A DNA stretch of 64,000 nucleotides from Mucilaginibacter rubeus (GCF_014643835.1 NZ_BMKD01000003.1:248001-312000); one strand, 5' to 3'. Counted from the first letter of the stretch, positions 50,240-59,844 are shown. Notes: generated by a model not told the origin, from the sequence alone. Program-made: numbers and translations.

Positions 50240-51742
50240 ATGAAGAACTTAAGTATTGCATTATTAGCGATGTGTTGTTTGGCGGCCGGGTGTAAAAAGG
50301 ATATCGTATCAGTAAAAAAATCATCAACTCCGGATGAAATAAAAACAGGAGATAAAACAATAACTACAGATTCAACACCGGCAAGCGCGCTGAAAGGCGT
50401 GAACTGGGCTGCCGATGGTGATAACTTTAGCGACGGGATACTGGTGTTAAGCGGTTTAACATCTGCTGATAGTTATGCTACAGTTTCTGCTAAAGCTGAT
50501 GCCGTATTAACAGGAATCCAAACAAATACAGGAGCAAATACGGTTAGGCTGCCTGTAAACTATTCAACCGTATCGCAAACCTGGTGGAACTCTTACACAG
50601 GTGTTATTGATAAAGCATTGAGCAAGGGGATGAATGTGATACTGGGTTATTGGGAAGCCAAATCATCCGAAGATGGGAAGATAGATAATACCACCGAATT
50701 TTGGTCGATGTGGCAAACCATTGTTACCAAATATGGCAGCAATGCCCACGTGTACTTTGAAATTTTTAACGAGCCACATGGGTATACTTTAACCGACTGG
50801 ACAACCATCTGTGCCCAGTGGTTAAGTAACTATCCTTCTGTTCCGCAGGGAAGAATTTTGATCAGCGGTACGTCCTATTCGCAGGATATAACCGGGGTAG
50901 GTGCCGACAGCCGTTTTTCGGGTTGTTTATTGTCGATACATGATTATACTTTTTTTAGCAACGGCACACTGACAACCGCTTTGCAATGGGAAAATCGCTT
51001 AAAAGGCAATATCGGTGCCTATAGTAGCCGCGCGGTACTTACCGAGTTCGGTATCCCGATGACAGGTGGTAAAAATTACACCGGCGCTATTGGCGGTGAC
51101 CAGGAAATTGCGTACCTGCAGGGATTAACCAACCAGGCACGTGCCTACGGCATGGGCGCGGTTTACTGGCCAGGCGTACGTACGGGCGATAGCTATGCTA
51201 TTCAACAACTAAACGGGACTGGCACCGGCCTTACTGTATCAACCACAAATGCATCGGGGTTAAGTCGCATTAAATATGCCTGGGGCGTAGGTGCCGGTGG
51301 TACCGATACATTTTATACCGGTGCATACTACAGGTTTTTAAATGTTAACAGCGGCCAGGCGCTTGATGTTAATGGCGGCTCAACCACCAACGGCGCCGGC
51401 ATCATACAATGGCCTCAAAACGGGGGCAATAACCAGCAATGGGTTATTGCTGCCAATGGCGGTGGCTATTACAAAATAACTAACCGCAACAGCACGCAGG
51501 CGCTTGATGTTAATATGAGTTCAACAGCCAATGGCGCGGGCATTATACAATGGCCGTGGAACGGCGGCAACAACCAGCAATGGCAGCTTACTGCTACCAG
51601 CGATGGCATTTATAAAGTACTTAACCGTAACAGCGGGCTTGCGCTTGATGTTAACGGCGCATCAACCACAAATGGTGCAGGCATCATTCAGTGGCCTTAT
51701 GGCGGCGCTACTAACCAGCAATGGCAAATAGTGCAACAATAA
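50240..51742 (+). CDS. GH5 endoglycanase lipoprotein with C-terminal ricin-type lectin
   Basis: 500 residues. Lipobox LAAGC (Cys18), then a Ser/Thr/Lys linker. GH5 domain about residues 50-345: ALKGVNWAADG, acid/base Glu178 in EIFNEPHG, His/Tyr region LLSIHDYTFF, nucleophile Glu269 in VLTEFGIPM. C-terminal ricin B-lectin/CBM13 module (about 355-500) has three repeats of exactly 47 residues, each with ALDVN, NGAGIIQWP and NQQW. It should be surface-exposed and cut the polysaccharide before import. The GH5 subfamily and hence the substrate are not assigned. It sits between two terminator hairpins, so it may have its own transcript. Confidence 0.92.
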   Translation: MKNLSIALLAMCCLAAGCKKDIVSVKKSSTPDEIKTGDKTITTDSTPASALKGVNWAADGDNFSDGILVLSGLTSADSYATVSAKADAVLTGIQTNTGANTVRLPVNYSTVSQTWWNSYTGVIDKALSKGMNVILGYWEAKSSEDGKIDNTTEFWSMWQTIVTKYGSNAHVYFEIFNEPHGYTLTDWTTICAQWLSNYPSVPQGRILISGTSYSQDITGVGADSRFSGCLLSIHDYTFFSNGTLTTALQWENRLKGNIGAYSSRAVLTEFGIPMTGGKNYTGAIGGDQEIAYLQGLTNQARAYGMGAVYWPGVRTGDSYAIQQLNGTGTGLTVSTTNASGLSRIKYAWGVGAGGTDTFYTGAYYRFLNVNSGQALDVNGGSTTNGAGIIQWPQNGGNNQQWVIAANGGGYYKITNRNSTQALDVNMSSTANGAGIIQWPWNGGNNQQWQLTATSDGIYKVLNRNSGLALDVNGASTTNGAGIIQWPYGGATNQQWQIVQQ

Positions 51743-51748
51743 TATTGC

Positions 51749-51782
51749 AATAAAACAGCGCTAAACAGTGCTGTTTTATTTG
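51749..51782 (+). terminator. Terminator between GH5 and GH30
   Basis: AATAAAACAGC (51749-51759) pairs perfectly with GCTGTTTTATT (51770-51780), an 11-bp stem including the T-tract. Confidence 0.88.
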
Positions 51783-51796
51783 TTGATTTAAACACG

Positions 51797-53332
51797 ATGA
51801 TAATAAAAACTACTATAAAAAAAATACTGCTGGCTGCGGCCGTTTTGGGGATTAATATTCCTTTTGTAAGCGGCCAGGGCAAAGAGGTAACTATTGATAT
51901 CAATTTTTCAAAAACGCACCAAACCATTAGCAATTTTGGTGCTTCGGATGCGTGGGCTTGCCAGTTTGTGGGTAACTGGCCTGATGATAAGCGCAATAAA
52001 ATTGCCGACCTGCTTTTTAGCCGGGATACTTATGCCGATGGCTCGCCTAAAGGCATAGGCTTGTCGTTATGGAGGTTTAACATTGGTGCGGGCAGTGCCC
52101 AGCAGGGAAACGAAAGTGGCATTAAAGACGAGTGGCGCCGTGCTGAATCGTTTTTAAACGGCGATGGCAGCTATAACTGGCAAAACCAGGTCGGGCAGGT
52201 TTGGTTCCTGAAAGCCGCCAAACAACGCGGAGTTAAACAATTTTTAGGTTTTAATAATAGTCCGCCGGTGCAGTTTACCATTAATGGAAAAGCGTACGCC
52301 AGTGGAGGCAAAGTTAATATAGCACCCGATAAATATGATGTTTATGCCGTGTTCCTGGCTAAAGTTGTAAAGGGAGTTGAGCAGGTAAGTAAAGTAAAAT
52401 TTGATTACATAAGCCCGGTAAACGAACCCCAGTGGGATTGGAGCGATGGCGGTCAGGAAGGTGCCCCATATAATAATGCCGAGGTAGCAGGATTGATACG
52501 GGCCATCAATAAAGAATTCGTAAGTAATAAGATTAGCTCAAAGATTTTGGTTGGCGAGGCCGGGAGTATCAACTATTTATTTACTAAAGGTGATAAGCCG
52601 GGTAAAGGCAGTCAGATAACCGATTTTTTTAAACCGGGATCGGCCAATTACGTAGGCGACCTGCCTTCGGTAGCCAAAACTATCGCGGCGCACAGCTATT
52701 TCACTACGTCGCCAATGGCATCGTCAGTAAAAGCTCGCAGGGCATTGGCCGATAGTGTTGCGACTATTAATGGTCTTGATTTCTGGCAATCGGAGTATTG
52801 CATCTTAGGCGATAATGCGGGTGAGATAGACGGTAACAAGCGTGATCTGGGTATTGATGCCGCGCTATATTTAGCATCGGTGATCCACACCGATCTTACA
52901 GCGGCCAACGCGTCGGCCTGGCAATGGTGGACAGCCATTTCGGCCTATGACTATAAGGATGGCCTCATTTACATCGACAAAAATAAAACCGACGGCAATT
53001 TTTACGGCAGTAAAATGCTTTGGGCCATGGGTAACTACAGCAGGTTTGTTAAACCCGGAGCTGTAAGGGTTGAGGCCGAAGTTTCGTCAGTAGCAGAAGG
53101 AAAGCCCTTGCTGGTGTCGGCGTTTAAAAATGGAAAAAACTTAACCGTGGTTGTAGTTAACCAGGGTACTAATGATGTAAGCGCAGTATTTCATATGGAT
53201 AATGCTAAAGTTCAGTTTACATCATCCTATTTAACATCGCAGGTTGCCGAGCTTAAAGCCGGTAAAATAACCGGTGATAAGAATGTTGTTCCGGCACGTT
53301 CTATTGTCACGTTTACAGGTGTCATCAAATAG
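51797..53332 (+). CDS. GH30 glycosidase, endo-beta-1,6-galactanase type
   Basis: 511 residues with a signal peptide (ends VSGQ). The catalytic barrel opens with TISNFGASDAWACQFVG and GIGLSLWRFNIGAGSAQQGN, then FLGFNNSPPVQFTING. Acid/base is Glu210 in SPVNEPQWDW and nucleophile Glu333 in FWQSEYCILGD. The C-terminal beta-sandwich is the usual GH30 side domain. The sequence matches the Glyco_hydr_30_2 group, whose characterised members include endo-beta-1,6-galactanases acting on arabinogalactan. A beta-1,6-glucanase or xylanase role cannot be excluded. Located in the HTCS PUL just upstream of two beta-galactosidases, which fits a galactan target. Confidence 0.88.
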   Translation: MIIKTTIKKILLAAAVLGINIPFVSGQGKEVTIDINFSKTHQTISNFGASDAWACQFVGNWPDDKRNKIADLLFSRDTYADGSPKGIGLSLWRFNIGAGSAQQGNESGIKDEWRRAESFLNGDGSYNWQNQVGQVWFLKAAKQRGVKQFLGFNNSPPVQFTINGKAYASGGKVNIAPDKYDVYAVFLAKVVKGVEQVSKVKFDYISPVNEPQWDWSDGGQEGAPYNNAEVAGLIRAINKEFVSNKISSKILVGEAGSINYLFTKGDKPGKGSQITDFFKPGSANYVGDLPSVAKTIAAHSYFTTSPMASSVKARRALADSVATINGLDFWQSEYCILGDNAGEIDGNKRDLGIDAALYLASVIHTDLTAANASAWQWWTAISAYDYKDGLIYIDKNKTDGNFYGSKMLWAMGNYSRFVKPGAVRVEAEVSSVAEGKPLLVSAFKNGKNLTVVVVNQGTNDVSAVFHMDNAKVQFTSSYLTSQVAELKAGKITGDKNVVPARSIVTFTGVIK

Positions 53333-53355
53333 CATTTTATCTCTCTGTCATCAAA

Positions 53356-55788
53356 ATGAAAAATAAAAAACATCTGCTTCTTTTTGTACTTGGCATGTTA
53401 ATGCTGCCTGGCTTACTTAAGGCCCAGGGCGTTGGCAAACCGGTTTTATTTAATACGGGATGGTCTTTCCACAAGGGCGACATCAGTACGGGGATCAGCG
53501 GGATCGCTACCGAAACGCAATGGAGAACTGTCGATCTGCCGCATGACTGGAGTATTGAAGGTCCTTTTAGCGACGAATGGGCAAGTGCTACCGGTTATTT
53601 GCCCGGGGGGATTGGCTGGTACAAAAAGAGCTTCGCCGGTAATAATGCATGGAAGGGGAAGCAGGTTTATATTTACTTTGATGGCGTATATAAAAATAGC
53701 GAGGTATGGGTCAACGGACATTATTTAGGTAAACGTCCAAACGGTTTTATTTCGTTTCAGTATGAGCTGACCAAGTATCTAAATTTAACTGGAAAAAATA
53801 CGATAGCTGTAAGGGCAGATCATAGCGAATTTGCTGATTCGAGGTGGTATACCGGTTCTGGTATCTATCGTAATGTATACCTCATCGTTAAAGACCAGGT
53901 ACACATAGCCCCCTGGGATGTGGCCTTTTCCACGCCCGATGTTTCGGCAGCTAAAGCTACAGCAAAAATTAAGGTGAGTGTTACCAACAGCGACAAAGTT
54001 GATGCTTCTGTATTAGTGAAAGTAAACCTGCTTGATGGGAAAGGAAAAGCGGCTATTGCCCTCCAAAAACAAATAAAAGCAAAACCGGGAGTACACGAGG
54101 TTGAGTTTGAGAAAGAATTATCGTCCCCCAAACTATGGGATACCGAAAAGCCCGAGCTCTATAAATTACAGGTTTCACTTAGCCGCAATGGTAAAGCATT
54201 TGACGAGGTAACGCAATCTGTAGGGATCCGCAGTATCCGTTTTGACAAGGATAAAGGTTTCTTTTTGAATGATAAAAGCACCAAGCTCAAAGGCGTATGT
54301 ATCCATGATGATGCCGGTGCCCTGGGTGTAGCTGTTCCACAGGAGGTTTGGGTACGCAGGTTGAAATTATTAAAGGATGCGGGAGTAAACTCACTCAGGT
54401 TAAGCCATAACCCTCATGCAGATTATTTATACGATTTGTGCGATAAGATGGGCTTTTTAGTAATGGACGAAGCTTTTGATGAATGGGAGGTAGGAAAAAA
54501 CAAATGGGTAGCAGGCTGGAATGTTGGTACGCCATCCAAAAACGGATACCACGAATATTTTAAAGAATGGGCAGACCGGGATGTAGCTGATATGGTACTG
54601 CGAGCGCGTAACCATCCATCTATCATTATGTGGAGCATTGGTAACGAAATAGATTACCCCAACGACCCATATACCCATGAGGTGTTAAACACGGGCCGCA
54701 ACCCGCAGATCTATGGTAAGGGCTACCTGCCTGATCATCCAGCGGCAAGCGGGCTAACACCGATAGCCAAACAATTAGTTAAAGCTGTAAAAGCCGTTGA
54801 TCAAACCCGCCCGGTAACGGCCGCGCTGGCCGGTGTGGTGATGTCGAACGAAGTTGGCTACCCTGATGTATTGGATGTTGTGGGCTATAATTACCAGGAA
54901 TACAGGTATCCTGAAGATCATAAAAAATATCCCAACCGAATCATTTACGGCAGTGAGAACGGCATGCAAAAACAAGCCTGGAACGCTGTTGACAGTAACG
55001 AATATATTTCGGCCCAATACCTGTGGACTGGTATAGATTACCTGGGTGAGGCCGGTAAATGGCCGCAGCGTAGCAATGGAGCAGGACTTATTGACCTGGC
55101 CGGTTTTAAAAAGCCGGAATATTTCTTCAGGCAAAGTCTTTGGTCGGACAAGCCCATGGCTTATATAGGTGTACGCCTTATTACCGGAACTGATGACAGA
55201 GGGATCTGGAGCCACCGTACTGCCGAGGCTGTTTGGAATTGGCAATCCGGTAGTAAAGTAAAAGTTGATTGCTTTACCAATTGCCAGGAAACAGAATTGT
55301 TCCTGAACGGCAAATCTCTTGGTAGACAAATAAGCGGCGCCGCAAGAGGGCAGGTTCCATCATGGCAGGTTGACTATGAGCCGAGCGAGCTGGTTGTTAA
55401 AGGTTACAACAACGGTATTGAAGTATGCACTAACAATATCAAAACAGCCGGCGATGCTTATCAACTTAAAACGGTAGCTGATAATACCCTGTTTAACCAT
55501 AACACAAAAGGCTTGAGCCAGATTGAGGTTTACATCACCGATAAAAACGGGAACCCTGTATTTACTGCTACCGATGAGATAACAGTAACAATTAACGGCG
55601 CGGCTAAACTATTAGGCCTTGAAAGCGGCAGCAACAGCAGTCATGAAAGCTACCAATCAAACAAACGTAAAGCATTGCATGGGCGCTTATTGGCCTATGT
55701 ACAAACTACAGGTAAACCTGGCGTGGTACAGGTTCAGTTTAGTGCCGGTAATCTTAAATCATCAACTATAACATTAACAGTAAAATAG
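53356..55788 (+). CDS. GH2 beta-galactosidase
   Basis: 810 residues with a signal peptide (ends LLKAQ). Sugar-binding domain (NTGWSFHKGD, DLPHDWSIEGPF, GGIGWYKKSF), Ig-like domain, then TIM barrel with acid/base Glu431 in WSIGNEIDY and nucleophile Glu534 in YGSENGMQ. C-terminal DUF4982-like and further Ig-like domains follow (about residues 610-810). This shorter architecture without Bgal_small_N differs from the LacZ-type enzyme at the left end of the window. Members are exo-beta-galactosidases, less often glucuronidases or mannosidases. It lies 23 bp after GH30. Confidence 0.92.
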   Translation: MKNKKHLLLFVLGMLMLPGLLKAQGVGKPVLFNTGWSFHKGDISTGISGIATETQWRTVDLPHDWSIEGPFSDEWASATGYLPGGIGWYKKSFAGNNAWKGKQVYIYFDGVYKNSEVWVNGHYLGKRPNGFISFQYELTKYLNLTGKNTIAVRADHSEFADSRWYTGSGIYRNVYLIVKDQVHIAPWDVAFSTPDVSAAKATAKIKVSVTNSDKVDASVLVKVNLLDGKGKAAIALQKQIKAKPGVHEVEFEKELSSPKLWDTEKPELYKLQVSLSRNGKAFDEVTQSVGIRSIRFDKDKGFFLNDKSTKLKGVCIHDDAGALGVAVPQEVWVRRLKLLKDAGVNSLRLSHNPHADYLYDLCDKMGFLVMDEAFDEWEVGKNKWVAGWNVGTPSKNGYHEYFKEWADRDVADMVLRARNHPSIIMWSIGNEIDYPNDPYTHEVLNTGRNPQIYGKGYLPDHPAASGLTPIAKQLVKAVKAVDQTRPVTAALAGVVMSNEVGYPDVLDVVGYNYQEYRYPEDHKKYPNRIIYGSENGMQKQAWNAVDSNEYISAQYLWTGIDYLGEAGKWPQRSNGAGLIDLAGFKKPEYFFRQSLWSDKPMAYIGVRLITGTDDRGIWSHRTAEAVWNWQSGSKVKVDCFTNCQETELFLNGKSLGRQISGAARGQVPSWQVDYEPSELVVKGYNNGIEVCTNNIKTAGDAYQLKTVADNTLFNHNTKGLSQIEVYITDKNGNPVFTATDEITVTINGAAKLLGLESGSNSSHESYQSNKRKALHGRLLAYVQTTGKPGVVQVQFSAGNLKSSTITLTVK

Positions 55789-55836
55789 TCAACCCCTTAT
55801 ACAAATAAAAACTAAAACCCTGCATTTTTTCCATTT

Positions 55837-57675
55837 ATGAAACTTATAAAACTACTGTTCCTCTTTGTTATCCTGTTTGCATCCGCAAAGCTGCAGGCGC
55901 AAAATGCCAAGCATACTTTTGCTCTTGGCGATACCACATTTCTGCTTGATGGTAAACCGCTGCAGATCATTTCAGGCGAAATGCACTATACCCGCGTTCC
56001 GCGCGAGGCCTGGCGCCAGCGTATGAAAATGGCCAAAGCAATGGGTTTAAATACTATTGGCACCTATGTTTTCTGGAATGTTCACGAGCCACAAAAAGGG
56101 CATTATGATTTTACAGGCAATCATGATATAGCTGAGTTTGTTAAAATAGCAAAGGAGGAAGGCCTTTGGGTGATACTGCGCCCAAGCCCGTACGTTTGCG
56201 CCGAATGGGAGTTTGGCGGCTACCCATACTGGCTTGAAAAAGAGCAGGGCTTAGTGGTGCGCAGCAAGGAGCCTAAATACCTGGAAGCTTATAAAAAATA
56301 TCTTACCAAGGTAGGTAAGCAGCTGTCACCCCTGCTGGTGAACCACGGCGGCAATATTTTGATGGTACAGATAGAGAATGAATACGGGTCGTACGGCAGC
56401 GATAAAGATTATCTGGCCCTTAACCGCAAAATGTTTATAGACGCCGGTTTTGATGGCCAACTTTACACCTGCGACCCTGAACCAGCTATAAAGGATGGTC
56501 ATTTACCGGGCTTGCTGCCTGCTATAAACGGTGTTGATGATGTAACAAAAGTTAAAAAATTGATCGGCGAAAATTATAATGGCAAAGGCCCTTATTTTAT
56601 TGCCGAATGGTACCCAGCCTGGTTCGACTGGTGGGGAACTGCGCATCATACTGTACCGGCGGCTAAATTTATACCAAAGCTTGATTCGGTATTGGCAGCA
56701 GGTATTTCCATTAACATGTATATGTTTCATGGCGGTACAACACGCGGCTTCATGAACGGTGCAAACTATAATGATCAAAATCCATATGAACCGCAAATCA
56801 GTAGTTATGATTATGATGCCCCGCTTGATGAGGCAGGTAACGCTACCGACAAGTTCATGAAGTTTAGAGAGGTGATTAGTAAACACCTTCCGGCAGGCGT
56901 AACCCTGCCCGAAGTTCCGGCTGCTAAACCTGCTATGGGTTTGCCTGCAATTAAATTTACCAAATCAACCAGTTTGTTTGATGTGTTGCCGCTCGCAAAG
57001 GCCAACAATACTCCGCTTACCTTTGAAGACCTGAACCAGGCTTACGGTTTTGTGTTGTATCGTACAACCATTAACGGCGGCAAATCTGGTCTGCTTAAAC
57101 TGAAAGACTTGCGTGATTATGGCGTGGTCTTCGTAAACGGTAAACGTGTAGGAATACTTGACAGGCGCAAGTACCAGGACAGCTTGATGATCAGCTTACC
57201 AAAAGGTAAGGTGACACTGGATATTTTGGTTGAAAACCTTGGCCGCATCAATTTTGGGCCTTATCTGCTTAAAAACAAAAAGGGTATTACCGAAAAAGTA
57301 CTTTTTGCCGGTACTGAGCTGAAAAACTGGAAAATGTATTCACTGCCTTTTGATGATATCAATAAAGTGAAAACAAATCCGGCAATTAAAAAGGTTGCAG
57401 CTAACAACACACCGCAATTGAAAAAAACAGTTTTCAAGGTTGATAAATTGGCTGATACCTATCTTGATATGAGTACATGGGGTAAGGGTATTGTTTGGCT
57501 CAACGGACACAACTTAGGCCGCTATTGGAATTGCGGTCCTCAGCAAACCCTGTATGTGCCGGTTGAATGGCTCAAAAAAGGTAACAATGAAATTACCGTA
57601 CTTGAACTGATAAAACCATCAGAAAATACATTGAATGCTATTGATCACCCTATTCTGGATGTTTTAGGGAAATAG
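55837..57675 (+). CDS. GH35 beta-galactosidase
   Basis: 612 residues with a signal peptide (ends KLQAQ). GH35 barrel: LDGKPLQIISGEMHYTRVP, TYVFWNVHEP, RPSPYVCAEWEFGGYPYWL, acid/base Glu182 in QIENEYGSYG, nucleophile Glu257 in YFIAEWYPAW. Two C-terminal galactose-binding-like beta-sandwiches follow (about residues 390-605, GKGIVWLNGHNLGRYWNCGPQ). Removes terminal beta-1,3/1,4/1,6-galactose. Last gene of the HTCS PUL. Together with the GH2 enzyme it would finish galactan oligosaccharides in the periplasm. Confidence 0.95.
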   Translation: MKLIKLLFLFVILFASAKLQAQNAKHTFALGDTTFLLDGKPLQIISGEMHYTRVPREAWRQRMKMAKAMGLNTIGTYVFWNVHEPQKGHYDFTGNHDIAEFVKIAKEEGLWVILRPSPYVCAEWEFGGYPYWLEKEQGLVVRSKEPKYLEAYKKYLTKVGKQLSPLLVNHGGNILMVQIENEYGSYGSDKDYLALNRKMFIDAGFDGQLYTCDPEPAIKDGHLPGLLPAINGVDDVTKVKKLIGENYNGKGPYFIAEWYPAWFDWWGTAHHTVPAAKFIPKLDSVLAAGISINMYMFHGGTTRGFMNGANYNDQNPYEPQISSYDYDAPLDEAGNATDKFMKFREVISKHLPAGVTLPEVPAAKPAMGLPAIKFTKSTSLFDVLPLAKANNTPLTFEDLNQAYGFVLYRTTINGGKSGLLKLKDLRDYGVVFVNGKRVGILDRRKYQDSLMISLPKGKVTLDILVENLGRINFGPYLLKNKKGITEKVLFAGTELKNWKMYSLPFDDINKVKTNPAIKKVAANNTPQLKKTVFKVDKLADTYLDMSTWGKGIVWLNGHNLGRYWNCGPQQTLYVPVEWLKKGNNEITVLELIKPSENTLNAIDHPILDVLGK

Positions 57676-57700
57676 GGTCGGGGTAGTCAATTAAAAAGAA

Positions 57701-57742
57701 GGGGCTGTTACTTTAGAGAAAAAGTAGCAGCTCCCTTTTTTT
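57701..57742. terminator. Bidirectional terminator, GH35 / membrane protein
   Basis: GGGGCTGTTACTTT (57701-57714) pairs with AAAGTAGCAGCTCCC (57721-57735), then T7. It lies between convergent genes. Confidence 0.92.
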
Positions 57743-57756
57743 ATATTACAATTTAG

Positions 57757-58599
57757 CTAATCAGCTTTAGCATGCTTTAACAGGTGTATACCAATGAGGT
57801 ATGGCATTATAAAAGGAATGGCGGGTATAGCAACAAGAAAACCGGCGGTGCCGAATGGCTCGGGCCAGTAGGATGGTAATAAAACCAGCACCATGCCGAT
57901 TAAACCGAAGATGATATAATACCGGCAGGCAACCGGATTAAAAAGCCCGGCGACTTTAAGTGAAACGGCAAAAAATACGGTGCCAAGGTACATCAGTAAT
58001 ACTTCGGCTATACTGATCACATAAAATAAACTTTTTATCGGTCCATGCAAGTCAGGACGTTTTGTGCCGCCTAATTTTATGAAAACCCTGAATGCGTCTG
58101 TGAAGTAATATCCCCAAAATGCCATATTAATAATAAATAGCGGCACTGCAAGATTGATCGCTGCTGAAGCCATTACCGAATATAGATTTTCGCCTGCCGC
58201 CTGTAATTTTACTTTCAACAATGCCGAACCCAGCGCGAATAAAATACCGCCTGCTATGAGTATAGTATACCGGATCTGCTGCTCGGCAGCTGAATTAACC
58301 CAGCCTTGCAAGGTTGCAGGAGGGGGCCCCATCCCCGCGAAAATGGAAAATAATAGCCAGGGTGCAAATAGTAATAAAGCTGTGATTACCTGCTTCTTTA
58401 TCTCCTGGTTATTGTTTCGGAGTTGATAACCACCTAAATGCCACGTTGCTGCTACCATTAAACAGGCGTTAACAACCCAGATTGGCAAATAAATTTTATA
58501 ACTCACATGGCCTATCCCAAATCCTATAGCTACAACTGCTAAAGGTATAAGGCGTAAGTAAACCAGGCTCAGTTTTTGTTTAAAAGCAAGCCACTTCAT
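57757..58599 (-). CDS. Unrecognised multi-pass membrane protein
   Basis: 280 residues. About eight hydrophobic helices (LRLIPLAVVAIGFGIGHV, ALLLFAPWLLFSIFAGMG, YTILIAGGILFALGSALL, YYIIFGLIGMVLVLLPSYW and others). Between helices there is little charged sequence and no enzyme motif I know. The segment FAGMGPPPATLQGWVNSAAEQQIR may be an outside loop. No family was recognised. It lies upstream of a shared terminator with GH35, and 68 bp separate it from the cupin gene start-to-end on the same strand, so the two may be co-transcribed. Confidence 0.7.
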   Translation of the reverse strand: MKWLAFKQKLSLVYLRLIPLAVVAIGFGIGHVSYKIYLPIWVVNACLMVAATWHLGGYQLRNNNQEIKKQVITALLLFAPWLLFSIFAGMGPPPATLQGWVNSAAEQQIRYTILIAGGILFALGSALLKVKLQAAGENLYSVMASAAINLAVPLFIINMAFWGYYFTDAFRVFIKLGGTKRPDLHGPIKSLFYVISIAEVLLMYLGTVFFAVSLKVAGLFNPVACRYYIIFGLIGMVLVLLPSYWPEPFGTAGFLVAIPAIPFIMPYLIGIHLLKHAKAD

Positions 58600-58667
58600 G
58601 ATAAGTAAAAAGGTATGTAAATTAACATCAGAAATAAATTATTTGGTAAAAATGATGGTTGGGCCGG

Positions 58668-59249
58668 CTAAAACTTTTTATAGTAATCAAGCGGGGGGCC
58701 TACACGTTCAAAGCCATGTTGCTTTCTGAATGCATCAAGCTCGGCTTCGGATTTACCTTTCATCAAACCATCGCTCAATGCCTGGAAACAAGCTTCCATT
58801 ATACCGGCCGGCTGAAAGGTAATCAGCATTTTAGCCGGTGCGCCATCGCCTATTTTAGTAAAAGTGTGCGAAACGCCCCTTGGGCCAAATACGCTGTCGC
58901 CCGGTTTGGCATGGAATAGCTGGTCGCCTACTTTAATTTGAAATTCGCCTTCCAAAATATACCACCATTCGTCCTGCTCATAATGTACATGCAGGTTAGG
59001 CCCGCCTTTTTTAACCCGGTTTGATTCATAAACATACATATCACCATCAGTATCCCTGGTTGAAACTTTGGTATAGAAAGTATCGCCATCAAATAAGTGC
59101 ATTGGATTTTGAGCGCGATCTGCTCCTGCATCGGTTTTACAGCCTTTCTTTTCCCTGGTTTTGAAGAGGTTATTGGCAACTCCATCAAATGGAATGGCTA
59201 AAAATGTGGCAGCGCCCATCAAAGCGCGTACAAATGTATTCCGTTTCAT
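58668..59249 (-). CDS. Exported cupin-domain protein
   Basis: 193 residues. The N-terminus KRNTFVRALMGAATFLAIP looks like a signal or membrane anchor. The single cupin domain (about residues 55-150) keeps the metal-binding motifs: HVHYEQDEWWYILEG (two His and a Glu) and GDSVFGPRGVSHTF (fourth His). Such monocupins include quercetin-dioxygenase-like enzymes and sugar-binding or stress proteins. The C-terminal tail FRKQHGFERVGPPLDYYK is common in Bacteroidota homologues. No substrate can be assigned. Confidence 0.85.
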   Translation of the reverse strand: MKRNTFVRALMGAATFLAIPFDGVANNLFKTREKKGCKTDAGADRAQNPMHLFDGDTFYTKVSTRDTDGDMYVYESNRVKKGGPNLHVHYEQDEWWYILEGEFQIKVGDQLFHAKPGDSVFGPRGVSHTFTKIGDGAPAKMLITFQPAGIMEACFQALSDGLMKGKSEAELDAFRKQHGFERVGPPLDYYKKF

Positions 59250-59467
59250 ATCGGGTTGTTTTGATTATGAATGTTTTTTCAGAAGGTTTACAAAGAAAGA
59301 TCAGCGGGAGTGAAAATACTTTTGAGTTTGTTACAAATACTTTCTTGTTCGTTACATTTTAAACCTTTGTGTCGGGTAGTAGGTTGTACTTGCTATGCCT
59401 TGTTGTGCTTTAGGCAGTTCGCCGGCGTGGAAAAACCCAAGCGAATGATTGAAATGGCAGTGGCATC

Positions 59468-59511
59468 GAAAAAAAATAAAGCGGGTACATGGAAAACCAG
59501 CCCCGCTTTAT
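59468..59511 (-). terminator. Terminator of the histone-like gene (minus strand)
   Basis: On the minus strand ATAAAGCGGG pairs with CCCGCTTTAT over a 16-nt loop and is followed by a T-run of about eight. Confidence 0.85.
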
Positions 59512-59533
59512 CTAAAAACATTTTTAACAATGA

Positions 59534-59713
59534 TTAAGCTGCTGCGTTTTTCTTTTCAGTAACTTCTTTACGGATATCCGTAGCTAATACTTTTAACTGT
59601 TGCATAGCGTTACGCAACCTTGTACCGGCAGCTTTGTTGCCTTTTTCATAAAAGCTTGCTGCATCAGCTTCAGCTGCTGCGATTACTTCTTTCACTTTTT
59701 CGAAATTTATCAT
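59534..59713 (-). CDS. Hc1-like histone H1 family protein
   Basis: 59 residues from ATG 59713; the frame stays open upstream to 59956 but that part is non-coding leader and overlaps the end of the GH127 gene. MINFEKVKEVIAAAEADAASF is followed by YEKGNKAAGTRLRNAMQQLK and a Lys-rich end, the pattern of small Bacteroidota histone H1-like DNA-binding proteins (PF07432). Predominantly helical and basic at the C-terminus. Probably nucleoid-associated. Single gene with its own terminator. Confidence 0.88.
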   Translation of the reverse strand: MINFEKVKEVIAAAEADAASFYEKGNKAAGTRLRNAMQQLKVLATDIRKEVTEKKNAAA

Positions 59714-59811
59714 TTTTTTATTTTTTAAGGCCGCAAATGTAGGGAATATAAGTTTATAGGTAAAATGGGCTTTTTCATACTTAAAGTATTCCGTTGCGGT
59801 GTAATTAAAAT

Positions 59812-59844
59812 AATAAAGCCTTTCGGATAAACGGAAAGGCTTTA
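59812..59844 (-). terminator. Terminator of the GH127 gene (minus strand)
   Basis: GCCTTTC (59818-59824) and GAAAGGC (59834-59840) form the stem. Minus-strand readout ends in TTTATTATTTT. Confidence 0.8.
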
